A stretch of DNA of 64,000 bases, from contig JBCNJP010000003.1 of the NCBI GenBank assembly GCA_039602395.1, positions 20,174,956 to 20,238,955 of the forward strand, written 5' to 3'. This stretch comes from Deinandra increscens subsp. villosa (lineage: Eukaryota; Streptophyta; Magnoliopsida; Asterales; Asteraceae). The notes below the pieces were generated by a model that had not been told where the DNA came from, ran no database searches, and was given only the letters and a program-made list of their open reading frames with translations. Below, one piece after another: positions 52,947 to 63,884 of the stretch (its first letter is position 1; every line of letters begins with the position of its first letter). The position numbers and the translations under genes were made by a program.

Positions 52947-55900
52947 AAAACCCGCCGGTTCAGGGAGTGGCTAGTCACTTTAAGCCAATCGTTGTTCCGA
53001 GTGCATCCGCGGTAGTCGCACCAATCGGAGCAAACAGACGAGCTTTTGAGGTTCGACCTCAATACTTGAGTCATCTACCAGAATTTTACGGGAAAAGAAC
53101 CGAAGAACCATATCATCACATTCATAGCTTCGAGTCTACATGCATACCTATTGGAGCCACGGGGTTCACACAGGACGATGTCAAGCTAATGCTTTTCCCG
53201 TATACCCTCAAAGATCGAGCAAGGAGATGGTTCGAGAGTCTAACTCCCAGTAGCATCTATACTTGGGTGCAAATGCAAGAAGTGTTCCTTGAAGAATACT
53301 TTCCGATGAGCAAAACCAGTGAGGTCAAAGAAGAGATCCGGTCCTTCCAGCAACACACCGGGGAACCATTTCATGAGGCACTCACTCGGTTCAAGGACTT
53401 GTTGCGTAAATGCCCACATCATCGAATAGACACTTGGGATCTCATTAAAGCATTCTATGATGGTCTCCTCCCAGAGGATATCCGAGACTTGAACTCCATC
53501 AGCAATGGGACATTCCTAACCAACACGGAAGAGGTAGATTGGGGGCACATGGAGAGGTTGAGTGCCACATCAAAAAGGCTTGCTCAGAACGGGAGAAGAT
53601 CGCGATCTGCAGCGGTCAAATCGGTTGATTATGAGGCGGAGGAAAGGATAGAGAAACTTCGCCAACAGACACTCCTCTTGGAAAAACAAGTAGCCCAAAT
53701 GAAGTTGGGGGGTGCATCAGAAGAGGTGAAGGCTAGTGCACAATTTCCGGTGTGCACAGGTTGTGGCGAATTAGGCCACTCGGTGGATGCATGTTCCACC
53801 ATGGTTCAGCAAAGCGAAGATGTCAATTATGTCCAGGGAGCGATGAATTCCAACACTTACCATCCCAACCTTCGCAACCACCCAAATTTCAGGTATGGCA
53901 ATCCTAATAATCAGTTAAATCCTAACTTTCAAACTTCTAATGTGCAGGGTGGAGCTTCAACACAATATCAAGGCCGAGCATCCGGTTACAACCAAGGGGG
54001 CTATCAACGGAACACCTACACTCAAGGTGGAAATCCTCCCCAAGGAAGCTACCAACAAGCTCAACCGACACCGGAAGATGGGATGCAAGCACAATTTGCC
54101 GCCTTAATGGAGAAAATGAACTCACTCGCAGATGGTCAAAAGCAGATAGTCGATGAGCAAAGACAGTTATCCGCCAGCCACAGACAGTTGACCGACAAAG
54201 TTCAGGGATTTGATCGGAGATTTGAGCTCCAAGACAAGACAATGGGAGCATTTCAGAAACAGTTGGGGCAGTTGGCTGCAGAGTCATCAAGGCGAGATCC
54301 AGGAAAGTTGCCTAGTGACACCACCATAAACCCACAACATCAGCAAGGTCAGTCTTCTAGTTCCAAGAACACGCGACACGTGCCAATCAACAAGATCACC
54401 ACCTTACGATCAGGTAAGTCCGTGGATAATAAGGTAGGGGCACCTCCACCGCAAGTTGATGGGGTGGTGGAGGATTGGGTAAGTGATGATGAAAGTGAGC
54501 CGGAAACCGACCAAACTAACCCAAAGTCAGTTGCAACCGAGTCTAGTAACCCTAGGACATCAAAAAGGGTAACCTTTAATGAATCTGGTAATAGGGTGAT
54601 AGATAATGAAGTGGTTGAACAGAAAAAGTCGGTACCTTTTCCAAAAGCTTTAATTGAACCTAATCAGAAAACATCTAAACGGGGCCCACAACAAGATGAG
54701 ATGTGGGATATTTTCAAACAAGTTAAAATCAATCTTCCCCTTTTAGATGCAATTAAGCAAATTCCGGCTTACGCAAAGTACTTGAAAGACATGTGCACTC
54801 AAAAACGGAATTACAAGATTCCGAAACAGCTTGACGCAAATGCAGATGTGAGTGCCATAATTTCAGGCATTTTGCCAAAGAAACTCCAAGATCCGGGGGC
54901 ACCAATTATTTCAATTCAAGTTGGTGACTTTCAGATGACCCGTGCCCTTTTGGATCTTGGAGCGAGTGTGAGTATTTTACCGGGGAGCTTGTACGATCAG
55001 TACGACTTTGGACCCTTGAAGAAAGCCGACACTACGGTGATTTTGGCTGATTTGACCCCTAAGCTGCCCCGGGGAATTCTATCGGATGTCATAGTTAAAG
55101 TTAATGAATTTTTCTATCCGGTAGATTTCTTGGTCCTTGATTATGTGTCAGTTGAAAAAACTGCTCAGCCCACGGTAATTTTGGGTCGCCCTTTTCTAGC
55201 TACTAGTCACTCACAAATTGATTGTAGGTCGGGTACCGTGGACATGACTTTTGGGAACCGCAAAATGCGGTTAAGTGTTTTTGGCAATGTGACTAACCCT
55301 CGGGAAGATGATGAATGCTTTCGGGCTGAAATCGTTGAAGGTCTTACACCTCCATTTTTCCCTTTCAATGAGGAGGATGGGACCCCCGAGGAGTTTGTTT
55401 TGTTTGGCAGGGGCTATGCAGATATGATCAAGGAGATGGAAGCAGAGGATGAGAGCCAAGAGTTGATGGCTGTGAGAGACCAGAGACCACCATGGTCTAT
55501 TCAAGTGGAGAGCTTACCGGAACATATCGACTCACAATTAAAGCCTTCACTCGAATCACCACCTTCTCTTGAACTTAAAGAACTTCCTAAACATTTGAAG
55601 TATAATTTTGTTGGTGAGAATAACACTCTTCCTGTTATCGTTTCTGCAGGTCTAACTAAGGAGCAAGAAGAGGAGTTGATGAAGGTGTTAGTGAAGCATC
55701 GGGCGGCTATTGGATGGACCATTGCAGATTTGAAGGGAATTAGTCCATCCATAGTCATGCACAAGATCATTACCGAGGAAGGAGCAAAGCCCGCGAGAGA
55801 TGCACAACGGAGGCTTAACCCGAATATGCGAGAGGTAGTTAAGAAGGAGGTACTCAAATGGCTGGATGCAGGTATTATCTATCCTATCTCCGATAGTTCA

Positions 55901-58489
55901 TGGGTAAGTCCAACTCAAACCGTTCCTAAGAAAGCAGGAATTCAGATTGTTAGGAACGAGAAAGGTGAGGAAATAGCCACCCGACCGGTAACCGGGTGGC
56001 GAATTTGCATTGATTATAGGAAGTTGAATTCCGCAACTTCCAAAGACCATTTTCCTCTACCTTTCATTGACCAAATAATTGAGAAGTTGTCCGGTCAAAA
56101 GTTTTACTGTTTTCTAGACGGTTATTCGGGGTACAACCAAATTGCTATTCACCCCGATGACCAACAAAAGACCACTTTTACTTGTCCTTATGGCACCTTT
56201 GCGTTCCGGAGGATGCCATTCGGTTTGTGTAATGCCCCGGCCACTTTTCAAAGATGTATGATGGCTATTTTTTCTGATATGATCGGGGATTCACTTGAAA
56301 TTTTCATGGACGATTTCTCAATTTTTGGTACATCATTTGAGTCTTGTTTGAACCAATTAACACGTGTCTTAGAGCGTTGCATAGAAACCAATTTGGTGTT
56401 AAGTTGGGAGAAGAGCCATTTTATGGTTCAAGAGGGGATCGTGTTGGGACACGTGGTATCGAGTCGTGGGATTGAGGTTGATAGGGCAAAAATTAAAGTG
56501 ATTTCAACTTTGCCTCCTCCCACGAATGTTAAGGGTATTAGAGCATTTTTAGGTCATGCCGGGTTTTATAGGAGGTTCATTAAAGATTTTAGCAAAATTA
56601 CTAAACCTCTTTGCAAACTGTTGTTAAAAGATGAAATTTTTGATTTTAATGATGAGTGTCTAAATTCTTTTCACACTTTGAAAAACAAACTAATTGAGGC
56701 ACCAGTTTTGCAAGCACCCGATTGGTCCATACCTTTTGAAATTATGTGTGATGCCTCAGATTTTGCTGTTGGGGCAGTTTTGGGTCAAAGGGTAGATAAA
56801 AAACCGGTAGTGATCTATTATGCAAGTAAGACTTTAGATGGGGCTCAATTGAATTATACTACCACTGAAAAAGAATTACTTGCAGTTGTGTTTGCTCTTG
56901 ATAAGTTCAGGTCATATATCTGGGGAAGCAAGGTGATTGTGTATTCGGACCACAGTGCGGTCCGGTACTTGATGGAGAAGAAGGATGCCAAACCGAGGCT
57001 CATTCGGTGGATCCTTTTGTTGCAGGAGTTTAATTTGGAGATTAGAGACAAGAAGGGTAGTGAGAATGTGGTGGCGGACCATTTGTCCCGATTGCCCCAC
57101 ATTGAAGGAGAAGAGGATGAATGGAGCATCAATGAGCAGTTTCCGGATGAACAATTGTTAAGTGTTTCTAATTTACCTTGGTATGCTAACATTGTTAATT
57201 ATTTGGCTGCAGGTACAATTCCGGAACATTGGCCCAGGAGGAAGAAGATACATTTGAAGTCTCAAGCACAGAAGTACATATGGGACGAACCGGATTTGTT
57301 CAAGGTAGGACCGGATCAAGTGATCCGGAGGTGCATACCAGAGTCAGAGGTGCAAGCAGTGCTAGAGTTGGTTCACGCATCGGCATGTGGAGGTCACTTT
57401 AGTGGACACAAGACGGGTCACCGGGTTCTGTCATCCGGGTTGTTTTGGCCCACGCTTTTCAAGGATGCGTTTGAGTTCGTGAAGCATTGCACGAGATGTC
57501 AGCAGATGGGAAGCATCACAAAGCGTGATGAGATGCCTTTGCAACCAATTTTGGTTGTAGAGATTTTTGATGTTTGGGGCATAGACTTCATGGGCCCTTT
57601 CCCTAACTCTAATGGTTTTCTTTACATTCTAGTAGCGGTAGATTATGTGTCTAAATGGATAGAGGCCATAGCTACTAAGACCAATGACCATAGCGTAGTT
57701 TGCAAATTTGTCCAACAAAACATTTTCTCTAGGTTTGGAATCCCTCGTGTGATCATAAGTGATGGGGGGTCCCATTTCAAGAACTTTCGATTTGGCAAAT
57801 TACTCAAGAAGTATGGCATAGACCACCGAATTGCAACCCCATATCATCCGCAAACAAGCGGTCAAGTGGAGGTTTCCAATCGGCAAATCAAAGAGATTTT
57901 ACAGAAAACTGTGCGAATCGACCGCAAGGATTGGTCTTCCAAATTGAATGACGCCTTGTGGGCGTATCGCACTGCTTTTAAAACGCCTATTGGAACCACT
58001 CCCTATCGGTTGGTCTATGGGAAGGGATGTCATCTACCTGTTGAGTTAGCTCACAGAGCATTATGGGCTGTGAAAGAAGTTAACTTGGATTATGATGCTG
58101 CAGGTAGAGAAAGGAAGCTTCAGCTGGGAGAATTGGAAGAGTTACGCGATGAGGCGTATGAGAATGCAGATGCCTACAAGAACAAGATGAAGAAAGTGCA
58201 TGATGCAAGATTGAAGAAGATGGATTTCCAGGTAGGTCAAAAAGTTTGGTTATTTAACTCACGGTTGAAATTGTTTCCAGGTAAGCTGAAAAGCAAATGG
58301 ACGGGGCCATTCCTCATCACAAGTGTGGGGGGGTATGGTAATTTCGAGATTGAAGATCTGGATGACCACCTGAAGCAGGTAGTAAATGGGCACAGATTGA
58401 AGCCATATTTGGATTCGGCAGACATTCACGGGCAAGTCGACAAAGACGATTACTTTTTGGCGCCCGCTTCTGAAAGCCCTGAAACGTGA
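52919..58489 (+). CDS. Athila Gag-Pol polyprotein (protease, RT, RNase H, integrase)
   Basis: One open frame of 1856 codons. The capsid-type retrotrans_gag domain lies at about residues 50-170. A CCHC knuckle, CTGCGELGHSVDAC, is near 278-291. Protease LLDLGASVSILP near 675-686 has the D-L-G form usual in Athila/Tat. RT runs about 930-1190 with catalytic FMDD at about 1129-1132. RNase H (CDASDFAVGAVLG, TTEKELLAVVFAL, YSDHSAVRYL) follows to about 1400. Integrase has a zinc module (VHASACGGHFS... CTRCQQ) and DDE at about 1555, 1614 and 1650, with a C-terminal KSKWTGPFLI motif. All active-site residues are present, so the enzymes may be functional. The first Met is set by the frame only. Confidence 0.92.
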   Translation: MEGGVPRLVENPPVQGVASHFKPIVVPSASAVVAPIGANRRAFEVRPQYLSHLPEFYGKRTEEPYHHIHSFESTCIPIGATGFTQDDVKLMLFPYTLKDRARRWFESLTPSSIYTWVQMQEVFLEEYFPMSKTSEVKEEIRSFQQHTGEPFHEALTRFKDLLRKCPHHRIDTWDLIKAFYDGLLPEDIRDLNSISNGTFLTNTEEVDWGHMERLSATSKRLAQNGRRSRSAAVKSVDYEAEERIEKLRQQTLLLEKQVAQMKLGGASEEVKASAQFPVCTGCGELGHSVDACSTMVQQSEDVNYVQGAMNSNTYHPNLRNHPNFRYGNPNNQLNPNFQTSNVQGGASTQYQGRASGYNQGGYQRNTYTQGGNPPQGSYQQAQPTPEDGMQAQFAALMEKMNSLADGQKQIVDEQRQLSASHRQLTDKVQGFDRRFELQDKTMGAFQKQLGQLAAESSRRDPGKLPSDTTINPQHQQGQSSSSKNTRHVPINKITTLRSGKSVDNKVGAPPPQVDGVVEDWVSDDESEPETDQTNPKSVATESSNPRTSKRVTFNESGNRVIDNEVVEQKKSVPFPKALIEPNQKTSKRGPQQDEMWDIFKQVKINLPLLDAIKQIPAYAKYLKDMCTQKRNYKIPKQLDANADVSAIISGILPKKLQDPGAPIISIQVGDFQMTRALLDLGASVSILPGSLYDQYDFGPLKKADTTVILADLTPKLPRGILSDVIVKVNEFFYPVDFLVLDYVSVEKTAQPTVILGRPFLATSHSQIDCRSGTVDMTFGNRKMRLSVFGNVTNPREDDECFRAEIVEGLTPPFFPFNEEDGTPEEFVLFGRGYADMIKEMEAEDESQELMAVRDQRPPWSIQVESLPEHIDSQLKPSLESPPSLELKELPKHLKYNFVGENNTLPVIVSAGLTKEQEEELMKVLVKHRAAIGWTIADLKGISPSIVMHKIITEEGAKPARDAQRRLNPNMREVVKKEVLKWLDAGIIYPISDSSWVSPTQTVPKKAGIQIVRNEKGEEIATRPVTGWRICIDYRKLNSATSKDHFPLPFIDQIIEKLSGQKFYCFLDGYSGYNQIAIHPDDQQKTTFTCPYGTFAFRRMPFGLCNAPATFQRCMMAIFSDMIGDSLEIFMDDFSIFGTSFESCLNQLTRVLERCIETNLVLSWEKSHFMVQEGIVLGHVVSSRGIEVDRAKIKVISTLPPPTNVKGIRAFLGHAGFYRRFIKDFSKITKPLCKLLLKDEIFDFNDECLNSFHTLKNKLIEAPVLQAPDWSIPFEIMCDASDFAVGAVLGQRVDKKPVVIYYASKTLDGAQLNYTTTEKELLAVVFALDKFRSYIWGSKVIVYSDHSAVRYLMEKKDAKPRLIRWILLLQEFNLEIRDKKGSENVVADHLSRLPHIEGEEDEWSINEQFPDEQLLSVSNLPWYANIVNYLAAGTIPEHWPRRKKIHLKSQAQKYIWDEPDLFKVGPDQVIRRCIPESEVQAVLELVHASACGGHFSGHKTGHRVLSSGLFWPTLFKDAFEFVKHCTRCQQMGSITKRDEMPLQPILVVEIFDVWGIDFMGPFPNSNGFLYILVAVDYVSKWIEAIATKTNDHSVVCKFVQQNIFSRFGIPRVIISDGGSHFKNFRFGKLLKKYGIDHRIATPYHPQTSGQVEVSNRQIKEILQKTVRIDRKDWSSKLNDALWAYRTAFKTPIGTTPYRLVYGKGCHLPVELAHRALWAVKEVNLDYDAAGRERKLQLGELEELRDEAYENADAYKNKMKKVHDARLKKMDFQVGQKVWLFNSRLKLFPGKLKSKWTGPFLITSVGGYGNFEIEDLDDHLKQVVNGHRLKPYLDSADIHGQVDKDDYFLAPASESPET

Positions 58490-59661
58490 AAGGGAAGTAT
58501 GGTCTGGCTGAAGACCTTAAAAACTTAGCGCTAACTGGGAGGCAACCCAGCGTTTTGTTTTTCATTTTGATTTTTTTTTGTGTTTTTCGTCGTTTTGTTA
58601 GATTTTACGTTTTGGTGTGTTCTTCAGGAAATCGGGAAGCTCGGAAGTGAATCTGTGCCATCAGCTGCATTCCAGGTAAGTTTTTATTAAAATGTTGCAG
58701 TAAACATGCTCGGTGGTGTAAAAAGTGGTGTTTTTTTTCCAGAGATAGAAAATTTTTGAGGTCCCAAATTTTCAAAACTTTCTGCCAAAATAGGCCATGG
58801 GCGGTACGCCCAAAGTTATCATAATTAGGGCGGTACGCCCAAAATTTTTCTCGAAAATGTCAGTTTTAGAAATCCGGGCGGTACGCCCTAATCTACACAA
58901 TCTTGGGCGGTACGCCCGGATTTTGAACGAAGAAAAAAAATATACAACCAGTCGGTGGGTCGGTTTCTCATAACCAAAACCCACCGAACACCGAACACCG
59001 CCACCACCGCCGAACACCGCCGAGAACACCGCCACCACCGCCACAGTATCACAGGCTGCCACCGAGCACCAAAACCACCATCACCGTTCAGTCCGAGCTC
59101 TCTCAGGTTCCATTTCTCGTCATTTTTGTTTAATTTAAGTCGTTTAGTTGTTTTTAGTTTTTTAGGTTAGTTTTTCAAGATTTTCTGTTCGATTAGAGCT
59201 AATTATGAGCCGATTATTGTGAGAATTGAGGTTGTCGGAGAGTGAGTTTGGTGTAGATGCCTCGGTTTCGACCGATTTTATTTTTTTGCGAACAGGATTG
59301 GGCGGCGTACCGCCTAGGTCTTCAATGTTTGAAGCGGTACGCCCCAAATTCAAATTAGGTTTTCCTGCACTGATTTGGGCGGCGTACCGCCCCAATTTCA
59401 CTATTTCTGGGCGGTACGCCCGGAATGGATTTTCACAGAATTTTTCAACTTTTTCAAAAGTCCCAATTTTTGTCATTTTTGATTTTTAGTTTTAAATTTT
59501 GTTTTCTTTTTCGTTTAATTTTGTTTTTCTTTATAAAATTTTTGAAAAAAACAAAAAAATTAAAAAATCGAAAAATACAAAAATAGTTTGTGAACGATGA
59601 AACTGCAGGAGGGCCGATTGATATTATTGCTATTGTTTTGTGCTAACTTGTGTGATTCAGG
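58490..59661 (+). other. Athila pol-env spacer with GGGCGGTACGCCC repeats
   Basis: Starts with the conserved TTAGCGCTAACTGGGAGGCAAC block typical of Athila elements. It has a strong 5' splice site, CCAG-GTAAGT, near 58675. Eight GGGCG/CGCCC words lie at 58799, 58828, 58876, 58905, about 59300, 59332, 59377 and 59409, two of them in the reverse-complement form (GGCGTACCGCC). A GCCACCACCGCC-rich stretch occupies 58995-59045. A 3' splice site, GTGTGATTCAG, lies at 59660, one base before the env-like ATG. No real ORF was found. Confidence 0.65.
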
Positions 59662-61058
59662 ATGTCGGACCAACCGGGCCCTAGTTCCGGACGTAGAGGT
59701 CCCAAGAGGAGGAGACGTGGAGATCCGGATGCTGCTGTGCCGGTTCCGCCTTTCAGGAGGAGGATCATCCACTATTGGGGGCCTGAGATTTTACCAGAGG
59801 CTGATGTGCTGCCGCCACCCGTCGCGAGGAGAGATCATCGCCAGCATTCGCTGCTGCGTTTTCAGAGAGATTCGCACGAGGATGTCCAGATGCGGCGGTT
59901 TGTTCAGATGCCGCTGTTACACCATAGGACGATCGACTGGGGTTGTTGGCTCAGCTAGGACAGCTGGAGCGTATTAGAGGACTGATTACTGATCGCTGGA
60001 GGAGGGCGTTGACACCAGATGACCACCAGTATGTTGAGCTGACGGTGGAGTTTCTATCTACTTTCCAGGTGGGTCCTGGGAAGTTTGGCGACGGGAACGC
60101 CCTGACTTTCGCTCTTGGCCGTCAGACTCATCACATGAGTATACCTGAGTTTGCGGTCGTGTCAGGGTTGTATACCCAGGAGGAGGTTGAGGAGCCGGCC
60201 TTTGCCGAGCTGCCGAGGGGGCTGTTTAGCCGACCCCACCCACAGGGGGTTACTGACTTGCAGCTCGCCGCATTTTGGGATGAGATTGGGGCAGTTCCGT
60301 TCTTTGAGAGTTTGGTTGAGTCACAGATTAGGGATCCTGTTCTTAGATACATTCATAGGATTGTTGCGTGTACCATTCTCGGCCGTTGTTCTGGTGTCGA
60401 GAAGGTCACGAAGTTGGATTTGGCGGTGCTACGCTCGATTGTTGGCGGTCATGCAATCAACATTGCTGGAGTGTTGATTTCATCGTTTGCGAGGAGGAGG
60501 ACATCAGGGACGGGCGTTCATCTGAGTATGGGGCCTTATGTGACGAGGTTAGCTAGGAGGTTAGGTGTGTTTGATGCTGGGAGGTATTTAGAGACTCATT
60601 TGACTATTGGGGCTGAGACGTCGCATTATGAGCTGGGTGATATGCGGTTGGCCAAGATGGTCACCGTGACTGATCCACCGCAGTGGGAGGCGGTGAGAGA
60701 TAGAGTTGTTGTTGGTGATGAGGCTGCTAGGGCTGCGAGGTAGCATAGGATCTTACATCAGGTTGAGCGGCCTTTGAGGCCGAGACCAGAGAGGCCACCG
60801 AGGGCTGATCAGGTCACATTAGATATGGTTCAGGAGACGGTACTGGATTATGTGGATGTTCGCTTTGAGAGGATTGAGAGGGCGCTGCGGAGTATGATGA
60901 CCCATCAGGGTATGGCTATCCCTGATTTCTTTCAGGAGCCCGTAGAGGGAGATGCTGGAGGAGATGACGATGAGGGCGGTGATCCAGATGCAGGTCCTAG
61001 TGGTACAGGTGGTACAGGTGGAGATGCTGGAGATGCTGGAGAGGATGAGGAGGAGTAG
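59662..61058 (+). pseudogene. Env-like / ATHILA ORF-1-like gene, broken
   Basis: ATG at 59662 (MSDQPGPSSGRRG), a basic patch (KRRRRGD), then ALGRQTHHMSIPEFAVVSGL, a pattern shared with the PF03078 ATHILA ORF-1 family. The tail is acidic and Gly-rich (GDAGGDDDEGG). A 1-nt frameshift near 59940 and a TAG at 60741-60743 interrupt the frame, so this copy cannot make the full protein. No convincing signal peptide or membrane segment was seen, so 'env-like' refers to position only. Expression may involve splicing (donor near 58675, acceptor 59660). Confidence 0.7.
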
Positions 61059-62751
61059 GTGCTGATCATGCTGATATCACTACCATTGCCGATCGGTTTT
61101 GTTTCTTGACCCTTGTACTTTTTGGTTATTTTGTTTTCATTCGATCATGGTCTGTATGATATGATATTATATTGTAACTGGGGGTACTGTACGGGGTAAC
61201 CGGTTGGGTGGTTGTGATTTTATTTTGATTGTATATAGATGGCATGATGTGTTTGTTCTGTGGTAGCACCGTGGTTGAGATGTGATATCCATACATTACT
61301 TCTTCCATCCGATTTCTAGAATTCACGATCTGTTGCGAGAGGGTGTTGGCACGACTTCCGAGGAGCTTTTCACGATGATTTCAGGGGAGTGTGTTCCAAC
61401 TTGTTCTTTTTATTTATTTATTTATTCTCTTTTTATTTTTGCATTTTATTTTTATTTTTCATTTTTATTTTATCGCTCGTGTCTGTTTATACGTTGTGCG
61501 TGTTCCTATCAAATTGAGGGCAATGTCGATCTTAAGTGTGGGGAGGGGGACAGGACGTCAGTTTTTAAATTTTTAGGTAGTTGTGTTATTTTGAAAAAAG
61601 TAAAAAAAAAATTAAAAAAAAAAAAAACATCAAAAATCCAAAAAGATTTTGCAATTTTTGAGTTATTTTTAGTATTTGAGTCAAATCTGTTTTGGGATAA
61701 TTGCCGGTACATGGAAAATGATAGTACAATTGGGAATCGATTTTCAAAATAAATCATAAATAAAGAAAGGAAAAGTGGTAAGAAAAGGAGAGAATGGAAA
61801 ATTTAGCTAATTTGTGATGTGTCGGTAGGCCCAGCTGATCTAGTAAAGCTTAATTATCCTTTGGTGTTTATTTGTGTATAAATAGGTAATTAAATTAGTT
61901 TGCTAGTGGGGTCCCATTTTAGAGGTTAGAGTAAGATTGAAACTGATGATTAGGAGGAAAGAGACCTTTTTGAATTAGAGACTTGTATATCCTCAGAATA
62001 AATTGACACGTTATGATCTTTTTGCGAAAGCAAATCCGAGAAATAACGGCGCCCCATTTTTCCATCTTTTGAGCATATTAGGTAATTAATTGGCTAATGA
62101 ATTAGAGTGAAGGGACATAATACTCATGTATGATTTCGGGGGTAAGACCTTGTGAAAGAATACCTCTGATGATGTTTCGGATCTCGCGGGCAAAACACTC
62201 ACGTATGATTTCGGGGGTAAGACCTTGTGAAAGAATGCCTCTGATGATGTCCGTTGGTAAGTATAGTTAAAATTAACCAATTATAAAAAAAAAAAATGAA
62301 AAAAAAAAGAGGGAAAAAGAAAAGAAAAAATTAGAAAAAACCAGTAGTCAAATAAATGCTCAAGCAACTTCACTATACATTCAAATCCATCATTCTTGGG
62401 ATATATGAGTATCTGATTTAACTAGGGTGGGGAAAATATAAATATTCTATCTGTATTACCCTTTACTTTGACCAAATTTGAGTCGGGATTAGATTGAGCT
62501 AGAATTTTCTGAATGTGGGACACATTGGTAGACTGATACAACTGATTGGTAATTTTTGTAAACACCTTGGGGGCTCAAAGATCAGTGGTTGGGTTTAGTC
62601 GGATAGAAATACCGGTGATTGCATTAAGTATATATGAATACATTTTGGAATGTGGAATGGAAAAAGGTTGCTGAATAGTAAAATGTTAAATGATTTTGAG
62701 TTGACTTCCCGATTATGATTCCATGGCAGTTTTTCCGAGACGGAAAAAGTC
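61059..62751 (+). other. Athila 3' non-coding region
   Basis: Contains a second purine tract, AAGTGTGGGGAGGGGGACAGG, near 61533, A-runs near 61610 and 62290, and a 75-bp tandem duplication (62131-62205 and 62206-62280, GATTTCGGGGGTAAGACC...). No ORF with a recognisable domain. Confidence 0.6.
62131..62280 (+). repeat. 75-bp tandem duplication
   Basis: Two adjacent copies beginning TGATTTCGGGGGTAAGACC. The shared core (about 45 bp) is nearly identical and the linker is diverged. Confidence 0.8.
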
Positions 62752-62764
62752 AAGTGTGGGGATG
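62752..62764 (+). promoter_or_regulatory. Polypurine tract of Athila element
   Basis: AAGTGTGGGGATG directly precedes the 3' LTR. Confidence 0.8.
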
Positions 62765-63884
62765 TGATGTTAGTCCAATGTGTCGTCATTATTATGTTTA
62801 TATTGTCTTATTTAATAACAATAATGGTTGGATTATGTTGCATTTTCACGGGTTTTATGTTTTGAGGTACCGGATGCTTAATGAGTTAAATTGAAGCAGT
62901 TACGAGAGAAGCTGGAAGCTGTCGGTACAAAGTTCGAGAAAAACCGGGAACGAGTGAAGACTTAGAAGAAAATTGAAGAAAGTTCCTGAGATTCAAATCA
63001 GGGCGGTACGCCCAGAAGAGAAGAAGTCAGGGCGGTACGCCCTAAAGTTTAGAGGCGCAGCCGGAAATTAAATCCGGGCGGTACGCCCAGAGTTTCACAC
63101 TTTGGGGCGGTACGCCCCAATTCAGTCGGCAGAAAAAATTAGGGTTTCATATTTAAACTTGTTTGTTAAGTTATTTTCATATCAATCATCATTCCAGACG
63201 ACCAGAGGCTTAGGGTTTGCGAATTTCACTTTGTTTTGGAGCTTTTTGAGAGATTCTAATCATTCGGTAACTGTTTTCAATGCAATCTTTCATTATGTGT
63301 TTGTTTGTTTCATTAGCCATGTCCGGCTAATCCACCACTAACCGCTTTTGGTGATTGGTTGGTGGATTCGTTCTATGATTAACCTATTTCTTAACTAGTT
63401 ATTCCGGAATACTTGCTACCGTTGAATACCTACATGCGGAATTGTTAAAATTAACTAGTAATCTAGGGTTTTAGTGGTCCACTGTTTATTGATCTAGCAC
63501 TTTCTTGCGGCAGGACTAATCAGCCCATTAGGAAACTAGGTTATTAGGTCAAGGAAGCAATTTGGGGGCATGTCTATGTGTCACGGTTAAGGAATTAGGT
63601 TTTTCTAGATCGGTAGCCAACCAGGATCCAGAAGTGGTTAGATTTGTCTCATTTGAATTCAATTAAGTTTGTAGGTTAAAGTTAGTTAATTTGTTAGTTA
63701 AATCACTCAATCAATCAAAACAGCTAAGTGGCAAATAGATAATTTTAGGTTAATCAGTAATTTAGTTTAATTTAATAATCAATTAGTCAATTTCCACATA
63801 TTCCCTTGGTTCGATAACCCTAACTTACCACTACTACAAATCAATCTAGTTGGGGATTTGAAACGGCCTGACAAACCGTTATCA
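62765..63884 (+). repeat. 3' LTR of Athila element
   Basis: 1120 bp, about 98-99% like the 5' LTR by eye. It carries the same four GGGCGGTACGCCC words (63001, 63030, 63076, 63105). Divergence concentrates near its 3' end, around 63735-63780. Confidence 0.95.

Larger units (their letters stand above)
50709..63884 (+). mobile_element. Athila-type Gypsy element, nearly intact, 13.2 kb
   Basis: The LTRs are 50709-51834 and 62765-63884, with TSD TGTAT (50704-50708, 63885-63889). A tRNA-Asp-type PBS follows the 5' LTR and a PPT precedes the 3' LTR. Order: leader, gag, protease, RT, RNase H, integrase, a conserved GGGAGGCAACCCAG spacer, env-like/ATHILA ORF-1-like gene, long 3' region. By eye the LTRs differ by roughly 10-15 substitutions and a few small indels in 1.12 kb, so the insertion is young. 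It interrupts the integrase of the outer Copia element. Confidence 0.95.

Noticed and set aside
52613..53074. Minus-strand frame opposite Athila gag
   Set aside because: Shadow of the Pro/Gln-rich gag sequence. Gly/Val-rich translation without a domain.
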